A stretch of 64,000 nucleotides of DNA from Asterias amurensis (lineage: Eukaryota > Echinodermata > Asteroidea > Forcipulatida > Asteriidae): assembly GCF_032118995.1 (NCBI RefSeq), contig NC_092666.1, forward strand, positions 15,439,950 to 15,503,949, in the 5' to 3' direction. A program made the position numbers and the translations under genes. Position 1 is the stretch's first letter; each line of letters starts with the position of its first letter. Shown here piece by piece: positions 22,501 to 32,400 of this stretch. Below the pieces are notes generated by a model. It made no database searches and was not told the DNA's origin. It saw nothing but the letters and a program-made list of their open reading frames with translations.

Positions 22501-23542
22501 AGAATACTCACTTAATAAATGTTATCATTGTTTTTTTGGTGTCTTTGTTTAGAATGCAGACATTGGTTTACAAAGGCCCTCTGTCGGTGTGATGACACAT
22601 ATGACAAATACGACGAACGAAGATACACATGTTTTGGAAGTAAGTGTTGGATCTCCTTTTTATTGAACACTCTCCCTCTTCACATTGTGCTACAATTGTG
22701 CTACCATCATCCTTAGGGGTTGGCAGTGTGCGGCTTGGCGGCTTCGGAAGGAAGAGTAGCAACACATTTAACACATGTCGTAGCCGTAGCTGCAGCCGCC
22801 AACTCGGGTACTATGCGTCATATAGAGGGAGCCCTCATTGTTAAAAATATGTAACACGATGTCACCTTCATAATTATAAATCCCTGTTTGACCCATTGTG
22901 GGATCATTTTGACACAGACTCCGCGTCAAACTGCCTAGTCTTGTTTCAATACTCTCCCCTCAAATTGTTATGCATTAAAGACACTTGACACTATTGCAAA
23001 TTGTCAAAATCCATTCTTCTCACTTGGTGTATCTCAATGCATTAGACAACAAACCTGTGAAAATTTAAGCTTGATTGTTCGTCGGAGTTGCGTGATAATT
23101 ATGAAGGAAAAAAAAAACCCTTGTCACACGAAGTTGTGTGCTTTCAAATGCTTGATTTCGAGACCTCAAATTCTAAAATTGAGGTCTCGAAATCAAATTC
23201 GTGGAAAATTGCTTCTTTCTCGAAAACTATGTCTCTTCAGAGGGAGCCGTTTCTCACAATGTTTGTACTATCAACCTCTCCCCATTATTACTCGTTACCA
23301 AGTGAGGTTTCGTGCTAATAATTATTTTGAGTAATTACCAATTGTGTCCACTGCCTTTATTAACTGGATCGCTTTGGATTATCTAGAGGGAAATTAAGTG
23401 TGGAACAAAGTGTATCCCCAATTTAATAGTTTGGAAAAGTGCCTTACCGGACATTCATAAAAAATACTAACATTTCAACAAATTTTGTTTCTTTCTTTCC
23501 CGCCCAGGAAGCCGAGGCTACAACGACATGCCATTCGCTTGA
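19503..23542 (+). CDS. Four-cysteine secreted peptide precursor 3
   Basis: Predicted coding exons are 21905-22076, 22553-22639 and 23508-23542, joined in phase 1 each time, giving 97 residues. Residues 1-21 are a signal peptide (MASKTLLTVFAVAMVISLAS). A run of six Asp starts the acidic propeptide, followed by two dibasic sites (ELAKR and SLEKR). The mature part SYPKC carries C-x8-C-x-C-x13-C and ends NDMPFA. After the last Cys comes FGRSR, which could be an amidation/cleavage signal if it is processed. The SP exon starts at an acceptor (GTACAG, 21884). A noncoding first exon (about 19530-19619, donor GTAAGG) follows TATAAG at 19503. It is opposite in direction to its two paralogs and has one extra exon. 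Intron after the SP exon carries the CRE/CCAAT-type repeat. Function is not recognised; spacing does not fit endothelin, insulin or vasopressin-type peptides. Confidence 0.8.
20025..20320 (+). mobile_element. tRNA-derived SINE
   Basis: The head GTCGTGGCTGAGTGGGCAAG (A box) and GGTTTCGAGTCCCGGTC (B box) resembles a Leu/Ser-type tRNA with a long variable arm. It is followed by a SINE body with GGACCTACGGCTTTATTTCC. Confidence 0.65.
20640..20860 (+). mobile_element. tRNA-derived SINE, second type
   Basis: GTCGAGTTGGCTCAGTGG and CCCCGGTTCGAATCCCACC are recognisable A and B boxes, but the intervening arm does not make a clean cloverleaf, so this is a SINE head and not a tRNA gene. Confidence 0.55.
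21884..22076 (+). CDS. Signal-peptide exon of peptide precursor 3
   Basis: The ATG is at 21905, in the context CAAGATGG. It encodes the signal peptide, an Asp-rich stretch and two Lys-Arg sites 11 residues apart, so a small linker peptide may be released between them. The donor is GTAAGT, phase 1. Confidence 0.8.
22113..22270. mobile_element. Promoter-like repeat (CRE, CCAAT), copy 3
   Basis: GCTGAGGTCAAACAGTG, CTCTCAGCCAATGGGAAG and GCATGTGACGTCAAGCAAGG occur in the same order as the inverted copy at 10435-10625. It starts 37 bp after the SP exon of peptide gene 3. Confidence 0.5.
22553..22639 (+). CDS. Cys-core exon of peptide precursor 3
   Basis: A TTTGTTTAG acceptor and GTAAGT donor bound 87 nt encoding KCRHWFTKALCRC, then an Asp/Tyr/Arg-rich loop and YTCFG. 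All four cysteines of the mature peptide sit in this one exon, as in the sister genes. Confidence 0.8.
22976..23360. mobile_element. 'GGACACTATTGG' TIR element
   Basis: A copy of the family lying in the last intron of peptide gene 3, with ends TTAAAGACACTTGACACTAT and TTGTGTCCACTGCCTTTA. Confidence 0.85.
23508..23542 (+). CDS. C-terminal exon of peptide precursor 3
   Basis: After a pyrimidine-rich acceptor (TTTCCCGCCCAG) the frame reads RSRGYNDMPFA and a TGA at 23540. The sister genes end in the previous exon, so this extension is specific to the plus-strand gene. Confidence 0.7.
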
Positions 23543-23796
23543 ACGTCTCTTCTTCTGCACCGTCTCAAGTCTTTTTCTTTAATTGATGAATCTTTATGTA
23601 ACTTCTGTGTATCACTGGTCTTGTAAATTGTTAATGAACCCAATTTTCTTAGTTCCAAGCATTTTGAGTTTCAATTATTATGATACAATTTTTGCCATTG
23701 AAACACATTTACTTCTTATGGTCCACAAAGCTACCCTTTTGTTAATCCAAGCCGTGTCTTGTAGAAAACAAGATTACTTTGTTTAAATTTGTGGAA

Positions 23797-23935
23797 ACGT
23801 TTTGTCACGCTAGATGGCAGCAGACATTGGAACTACACATTATTCACGAAAATGTGCACATGACGTGCATGACGCGTCATGACGTAAACATGCCGCGTTT
23901 GTTATGCCACCTAGCGTCGCGAAGTGTCCATTGAC
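23797..23935. mobile_element. Short TIR element with CTCF-like ends, copy 3
   Basis: CACGCTAGATGGCAGCAGAC at the left and TGCCACCTAGCGTCGCG at the right. The centre has several TGACG half-sites (GCATGACGCGTCATGACG). Confidence 0.6.
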
Positions 23936-26390
23936 AATAAGGTGTAAGTCTTACTTTGATGCCCATTATAGATATTCATTGGTTTTGATTATTGTGTGTG
24001 TGATTGCTGTCAGGACGCCAATACCACCTACTTTTTCTAGTTAATTATTATTCACCTTGTATTTACATCGTCACAGCCGAGAGTTTTTTCCGATCTTGAT
24101 TGGCAAAAGTACAAGCGGTGTCATAGGGAAATATGTTCCCCTGAGATTCTGTTAGAGCGCTATTAGAAGACGTTTGTACACAGTTCACTGTATTGGGGTT
24201 GGGGTGGTCTCCTTCGACAATGGGTTTTATTGAAAAAAATAAATACAACAAATTATCATTTAAGTTTAATGCTATTATATCACCCGTAATTAGAAAAATT
24301 TAACTTCTTCAACTAGTGATGCTTAAACAAATAGCTAATCGACCCTAGTAGAGTCCTTCTCGGGGGCTAAAATCATAGAGGTTAATGCTTAACTACAGAA
24401 TGACTTGTTCCACGAGTACTCCTTCTGTCAAATTTTATTTTTAATATCCTGAATGAAATAGTTTTTATTATTGATGTGAAGTCATGAGAAAACTGTGTAA
24501 CTGTGTTTTTGTTTTTTATTCCATCAAATCCTCGGTGCTAATTCTCTATGAGGAAAAAGACAATAATATTTTAGATATTTTATTGCAATATTTCAGAATT
24601 ACCCGGATTCGCGGGGCCTGACCCTTTTCTGAATCAGTATAACCCGGACTCTGTGTCAAAATTCCCCCTAAAGGTTTAAAATGGTGCCGAACTGGATTTG
24701 AAATCCTATTCGTAACCGTTTTCCGGGCTTATACCGCACGGACACGGATTCTGATCAATTTGCGTAACACTGCCGTAAGGTAACCATGATTTCACATGAC
24801 AATCATTAATACAAATCCAAGCTGTTTGAGTTGCTAGAAGTTTCAAGTTAAAACTATTCTCTCGTTTTATATTGTTCGATTTGAAAATAAAAGTACTGAA
24901 ATTGACTTTCGATGATTGTTTTTGTACTTTATTTCCTTTAGAAATTACCAATTTGTTAATAAGACTTATTGAACATTATGAATCAAGTTCAATTTAGATT
25001 GTACTCCCTTCCTTAAAATTGAAGTTAAAGTTGAACATTGCAATTACGAAAAAACATGACAACAGTTACTGACGACTTGAAGTATTGATCCATGACAGAA
25101 ATTCAGTAAGACTAGTCTCCTAATTACAAAGCATCTTCATTGGATTCGACCAATCGCCCAACAACGTGGGCGGGGTATAAAAAGGGGGTCTCTTACACGG
25201 TGCTTTATAAATATTTTTACTGTTATCATGACTATTTAAACATAAAAAGGTGAATAGCTGAGCAGAAGCGAATTTGTTTAAAGTGGAGGTCGAATATAAA
25301 CCAAGTTTACCTTAATCCGGCGACGACTCCAATTAACTCCAGATGAGAGACAAACACACATATACCACATATCCATAGATCTTCAACTCCCTGGGCATCT
25401 TCTCTTATAATAGAGCTATCAGCTCTAAGAGGTTCTTAAGAAACAGTTCCAGGTCGATGTCTCTTGAAGCTTGGCTGGACGGGAAACTCGCTGAGAGTGG
25501 CTGCTGGGGCTGCCCGAAGTAGCTCCCCGTCTTGCTACACCGTCTGCCTGCCGGACGCTGGGTCTGTCGGGTTCCGTCTGGAACAATGTGTTCGGCTTTG
25601 AGGTCGTGAAGTTGTACACTGCAGTCTATTGCGAATTACCACAGAGCTCTCTCCGGCTGGAAACTGCTTTAAAAGTCTATGTTTGAACCGGAGACCTCAA
25701 GATAATGTGTAACTAAACAGTTATTTTAAATGTCGCGTTGATTGTAGGCTACTATATTGTAAAGCATCTGGCCATGACAAAATGCCCAGCTGTGGTGATG
25801 CTGGATGCACCCCAACAAATACAAATCGTTGAACCACTTTTCTACATTCTTCATTACGTAATCCACATGCCTTTCCTACTGTTGTCTGTCCTTTATTGTA
25901 TGCAATACTCGTTCATTACAGGAAAATAAAATCATTCCCAAGTTTGATGGAGGCTTGGAATGTTTCGCTGCGGGCAGTATGGTTTCACAAACGCCAGCGT
26001 GTGCTGCAGCAAGCATTTTGAATAAAATAACCAAACAGGGAACAATCTTTTCCAATGCATTGACTTTTTTATTAGGAACACTCAAGAAAATCCGTAGTAA
26101 CATCAAGTGCCTTGAAACTCTACAATAGTGCAAACTTTGCGTTCAGTTAAATGAAGTAGAAGTCGCCTAAAATAGCACAAGGAAATAATATCTATACAAA
26201 ATCCTTGCAAGTTAACGTTTTCAAAGAAACGGAAGCACAGCACACTTTTCATCTTAAAGTAAACCTGTATGGGAAGTAATAAAAAAGGAGATAAAAATCA
26301 TTCATAACTTGTACCATCTAACCACTTCCATAACCGTGCCATGGTGATGCCACAGATTACAAACACTGTTACGTCACCGGACTAAATTGT
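23936..26390. other. Non-coding interval with one isolated promoter-like site
   Basis: No supported gene. The interval holds a strong TATA context at 25177-25183, a GC-richer stretch at about 25425-25620 without recognised content, and fragments of the ACCCGG element family near 24600-24700. Confidence 0.5.
25177..25183 (+). promoter_or_regulatory. Orphan strong TATA box
   Basis: GGGCGGGGTATAAAAAGGGG, with CGACCAATCG 27 bp upstream, is the most promoter-like sequence in the window. A possible donor (AAAAAG|GTGAAT) follows at 25249. I found no coding exon that it clearly serves. Confidence 0.4.
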
Positions 26391-26395
26391 TGAGG

Positions 26396-26412
26396 TATTT
26401 ATTTATTTACAA
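26396..26412 (-). terminator. Poly(A) signal cluster of the PRDM-type gene
   Basis: Overlapping AATAAA motifs on the minus strand (GTAAATAAATAAATACC) lie about 60 nt beyond the stop codon. Confidence 0.55.
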
Positions 26413-29400
26413 ATAATTTCTGTAGCCATTATATTCCTATGGCCCATTTCGTTGATTAAACCCTTATTTAGTGAGATGCACCTGTGAGATGCACCTTTGA
26501 TCTGCAAGCTATGGTATCCTGTCTCCCTTGGTGTGTCTTTGAATGGGATTTGAGGTTACAGACCAGAGCAAAGCGTTTACCGCACTGTACACATACATGC
26601 GGTTTCTCACCTATTTGACAAAAAAAGAAAATCATAATTATTTGATTTTGTTTGAGCAGGCTAAACTAATATGGATTTAGGAAGGTAAAACATATTGCCA
26701 TTAGCTGAAGGCAGTTATATAGAGCACAATATAATTAACATTATCCGAAAAGCATACGGGTGTGTCCCCGGAGATTATATCCCCCATAGAGAGAAATCTA
26801 GCATGGGCTGGTGAAGGATCATTCAAAACAGAGCGCTATTATTAGAAGTAGTTTACATCATGTGACCCATTTCTCGTCATTTTGATGCGGGTGGGGGTCA
26901 ACTTCCATTGCTAGGTGGCTGCAGACTTACCAAATAAAGCATTGTTCTCAGCAATGTCCACATGCTCAGAACTACGTAAAGGAAATAATATACCTGGTTA
27001 AGGCCCGGACACACAGGCCTCGATAACGAGAACGAAAACGATAACGATAAAAATGCACGCCCTCGATTGGTTGAATGAGCGTGGGCGTATTCTGCGTGGA
27101 GCAATTCAACCAATCGCGAGCGTGCATTTTTTTCATCGTTCTCGTTTTCGTTCTCGTTATCGGGGCCTGTGTGAGCGGACCTTAAGTCTACCGCCACCTA
27201 GCGTTCAAAAGTCTCCCATTCTGCCTCCTCGGGAGTTTTTTTTTTTTAGACAGTAGGTAGGGAAATACAAGTACATACCTGTATGGAGCATGATGTGGTT
27301 TTTCAGGTTGGTATGTTTGCTGAATCCACGGTTACAAAGATGACATTTGAACGGCCAGGAACCGTTGTGGACGAACATGTGACTTCGTAGATCCCCTGGG
27401 GTGGGGAAGGACTTGCAACACATCGTACATTTATGCGGTTTGTCCTGGTGTAATCAAATTGATATAAGAAAAATAACAGGAATAAAAGAAGACGTCCTGT
27501 TACTTAATTTCACAGAAGAAAAAACATATCATGACATAGGCAGGAATAGAACACATAGGCAGGAATAGAACACATAGAATATTCACGTTTGCTCTATTTG
27601 AAAATACATTGCAGCTGATAATTATTTCTACTTTGTGCCTTCTGCTCAAAATAATGCTTGGCCGCAACATTCTTCTTACTAAAACTGGTGTAAGTGTTTG
27701 TGTCATTAAAGTCACTACAACAATGACGTCATCTGAGTTTGTGACGTACCTTTCTATGCGTCATGCGGTGATAGTAGAGATTGGAGCTGGCTGTGAACCT
27801 CTTGCCGCATATCCCACATACATGAGGTTTCTCTCCTGAGTGAATACGGCAATGAGTAATGAGGGAGCTGGACGTACTGAAAGCTTTACCACACACTGTG
27901 CAACCATGAGGCTTCTCACCTAGTCCAAATAAAAAAATGGTAGAAATGGAAAGAAAATCTGTCTCAATATTAATGGACCTTTTGCATTGACATCATACAG
28001 CCGCCATCTTAGAATTGATGAAACAATGGAAACGCACAGATTTGTAATGTGACGGCGCACATGATTGACCAATGAACAACGTCCTTTTGACTTCTAGGCG
28101 AGGGCGCCCTACTCAAATGACGTCATGCGCATACGGTCTATTGAAATACAAAAAAATGGTCAGAGTTTAGTATACCTGTATGTGTTCTCGTATGACGTCT
28201 TAGCAATGATGGTCTGTCAAATGCCTTCCCGCATACTTGGCACGGCAGTGACGTCCTCTCCTTGCCCTTACGAGGTGACGTCCATAATGGTATCTCCTTC
28301 ATCAATGAGGTACCTATTGGTGTCAATGGGGTAGGCCTACCCATTGGTGTCAATGAGGTACCCATTTGCGTCAATGATGTACCCATTGATATCGACGAGG
28401 TACCCAGTGGTGGTGTCAATGAGGTACCCGGTGGTGTCAATGAGGTACCCAGTGGTGTCAATGAGGTACCCATTGATGTACCAGCCTGAAGGAGCCCAAG
28501 AGCCGCCAAGCCCCCCGGTGATTTGGAGTCTTTTATTGGTGCAGGCTTTCCAGTCGAGTTGGTAGACATCAATGTACCATGCGCATTTGTATTTGTAGTG
28601 AGTATTCTACGAATGCTGTGGTCCGTAACTTGGAAGAATGCAACCAATTCCGTGCAAGCTGAGATGAACTGGGTCACCTCAAACACTGGCTTCCCTGCCC
28701 GAACAAACACCAAATTGGATGTCATCAAAGTTTTAATGTGATTTACGAATGTTTAGTTTTTGGTTCTAGTGTGACATTGTTTATACAAAAGCATGTTGAC
28801 TAAACACTGAATTAGACAAGTATTATTTGGCATTAACGAAAGATTTAATTCAGTTTTAACTCGGATTTATTATGCGCCAGGATGACACAATTTTATAGGT
28901 CATTTGACACAGTCCCGGGTCACACTGACCCAGAAATGGATCAGAGGCACCACGAATCATAAGGATCCGGATCAATTTTGATCATGGAGTTTGCAGAGTG
29001 TTAAAGGAAATTTTTGAGTTTTCTAAAGCACAAAAATACCTTCTGCTTTGTAGACCACAATATTCGCCTGGCTTCTATGAATCGTTGATTGAAGGAAACA
29101 CACCCAGTTACAATGGCGCTCAGGTTTCGTACCATCATGACGTACCTCTTCGTAGCATCCGAAGTTACGCCAAACCTGCAATGGATTAAATGGGCATGTT
29201 GCTTTGGAAAGCGAACTTTGGATAAAAGTGTCTGTTGTGAAATGTTGTTTGAACAACAAAGGACTTTTTAAAAATAGAATATTGTAATGATTCGCACATA
29301 TACTCCTCGAAATTTTGATGTTTTACTTCTTCGTAAAGTAACACGTTGGCATAATCCTGCGGGATCAAATATTTGGATCTATAAAATAGCATAGTTATAA

Positions 29401-32400
29401 ATAATTGTGCATAATCCACAAAAAATCAAGTCATAATGTTACTACAAACCTATTGTAAACAAAAGACAGAATCATACTGCACCAAATCACACCCAATGCA
29501 TGTCATTAATCACCAATAGTGCAAACTGGTAGCCGCTTTCACTTATAGCTGACAGGAGGGGGTGCATGTGGAACTCCTTTTCTCTCTTTGATAAATTAAT
29601 CATCAAATTGAGGGCATGTTTACAATGTCCAACACTGTATTACCCTCCGGTTAGTGTTGACCTATGACCCCTAGAAGCGCAATATTGAGATTATCTGTTT
29701 ATATTGTAAGGGTATATGTACACAGAGTGCCTTTTGATTTGGCAGGTTCTGCGTTTAAGTCTGCTTGGGTGGGATTCTCACAGCGAGTCACTGGACGTTA
29801 AAATGTGATGTTTTGCTTTCTCATGTTAGATTATTGTAATATCAATTAACAAACCACAGAGGAAGCTGAATTGCCAACAAGATTAATTAGATTGGGTTTG
29901 AACAAAGAAACATTGACTGGAGCGGAACTTGAACCGACGACCTCTGAGTTAACGTGCTGGCGCTCCAACAACTGAGCTATCCAGCACTCTGTGGGCGGTC
30001 TTCCTATTAGTAAAAGAACTAAGTTTGTAATTTGTATAAAAAACAAGCAAAGCTAATGATTGGTGCACAGGAAAATAAAGGGAAATATTTTTGTATAACA
30101 GATAGGCCTACCAATCGTATACGGTTTAACTTCGCTGCAGACTTTGCAGTAATCACTGTAGCAAAATTGATTGAATTCGAGGTCAGATAAGGTGCCCGGA
30201 AATGATCTTTTCATGACATAGTTTAGATAGTTGGTACAATCCATATTGCAAGTAAAACAAACACTCCACCGTCATCATCACAATCACCCCAAGTAGCTTA
30301 GCACTTAAAGGCACTGGACACTATTGGTAATTGTCAAAGACCAGTCTTCTCACTTGGTGTATCTCAACATATACATAAAATGACAAACCTGTGAAAATTG
30401 TGACTCAATGGTCGTCGAAGTTGCGAGAGAATAATGGATGGAAAAACACCATTGTCGCACAAGTTGTGTGCCTTAAGATCATTGAATTCGACACCTCAGC
30501 TGGGGTCTCTTATTAAATTCGAATACTTTAGTGAGGTGCTTTCTTAAACACTATATAAACGTTACTTCATCGTTTCTCACAATGTTTTATACTCATCAAC
30601 AGCTCTCTCCATTGCTCGTTACCAAGTAAGTTTTATGCTAAACATTATTTTGAGATTATCAATAGTGTCCAGTGCCTTTAAGACACCACAGCCAAGCCCC
30701 TCCATAAACACACTCCTCAAGTCAACACTAAGTGTTTACCATTGCTTTGCTCCCTTCGTTTTAACAGGGTGGTGTATATTTTAGTAGGTCGGGAAACCGC
30801 CGCAGATTGTGAAACTTGATGATGGTTAGTGTCAGAAAATTTTCCTAGAGAACTTTACATATTGAGGAAACAAATCCACTAGTAGCTTTTCAGATATTTC
30901 ATACTGTGGTAATTACCAACACTTACGAACAAATTGACTTGTACATCTTCAAAGATGATCTGCCAAAAAATAGTTAATGACTTGATGTAGCGACCCTAGT
31001 AAAGTCTTTCACGCAGGCTAAAATGACAACACAATACAACACACATGAACAGGTATTTAAAGACCCTGGACACCAGTGGTAAAAATTGTCAAAAACCAGT
31101 CTTCTCACTCGGTGTATCTCAACATATTTTATGCATAAAATAACAAACCTGTAAAAATTTGAGCTCAATTGGTCGTCGAAGTTGCGAGGTAACAATGAAA
31201 GAAAAAAACACCTTGTCACACGAATTGTGTGCTTTCAGATGCATTCTACATCTGATGAGGTCTCGAAATCAAATTCGCGGAAAATGACTTCTCTCTCCAA
31301 AACTACGTCACTTCAGAGGGAGCCGTTCCTCACAATGTTTTATACTATGAACCGCTCCCCTTTACTTGTTACCAAGTAAGGTTTTATGCTAATAAATATT
31401 TTGAGTAATGACCAATAGTGTCCACTGCCTTTAAAGTCAAACATAATCAATTAAATGAAAATACATGAATAGTGAGAGAGAGTGCAAGGAGATTAGTGAG
31501 ACGCTCTCCAAATGCGATACCAAATCAACAGGTTCAGTTTATTCAAAGATTCTTGTGAGCGTCTCTTCAAAGAAAAAGTTACCGCCTAAAACCTTGGGGC
31601 ATTTTGTTGCATAAACTTTCTTATTCTAACGAGATAAACACCATTGAATAAGCTCTCTCTGTCTTGTGGTGGTTCTGAAAAGAACGGGTGGTCTTTAAAA
31701 ACGACGTTTCGATCACGAATGCTCTCAGCTGATCGTCATCGAGAAAAGTATCCATACTGGACTTTGTATAGGGCACGCATAATACACATTGAATTAGAAT
31801 GAGTATTCAACCCAAGTTGAAACAATTTGTCAAAGCGAAAACAAGTGAAATATAAACTTCAGAAAAATCATATCACAACTTAACATTCCACGTCAGACCT
31901 TAGGCACATTTTGTGCTTTTTTTCTTGAAAGGATCAGAACAGGCTAAATTTATCGCTACGTTTTTTTAATAAACGTTCTCGGATATGAAACAACTGGTTT
32001 GCTTTGTCAAGTTCTTTCAAGCATGTCTGTATTTAATAGCTATAAACCTAAAATAAAATGATTCACTGACAATTTTAAGTGTCAGAAAGATTTCAAACTA
32101 ATAGGGAGTCTTTAGTATTCTCTTTAATATTTCGTTGATGTAGATTGGTGGCCTTGAGGACTACAAAACTTATACTTTCTTCATAAACAATTAACAAATT
32201 CTTAAAGAAATGTTACAGAATTGGTAAGAAACAAAAATCGTGAAGATCACAGATTTACATAAAACTTACACGGTCTAATGATGATAGTAGAAAACATCCC
32301 TTGAAATATTTGGCATCGATGCAATGCAAAATTTGTAATCGGTTTTTCATTATTCTCTCGAGACCCAGATGACCGATCAATCTCAAACTTCTACAGGTTT

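Noticed and set aside
25425-25620. GC-richer stretch considered as an exon, small RNA or solo LTR
   Set aside because: No recognised RNA motif, domain or terminal repeats; open frames are short on both strands.
29895-30000. Possible tRNA gene
   Set aside because: Has A and B boxes but the acceptor and anticodon stems do not close, so a SINE head is the better call. The same applies near 20025, 20640, 39655, 40922 and 57225.
30053-30244. Minus-strand frame reading [11 protein letters not shown], first considered as a PR-domain exon
   Set aside because: No acceptor AG precedes it, and the exon at 29175-29040 fits both the phase and the PR-domain motifs.
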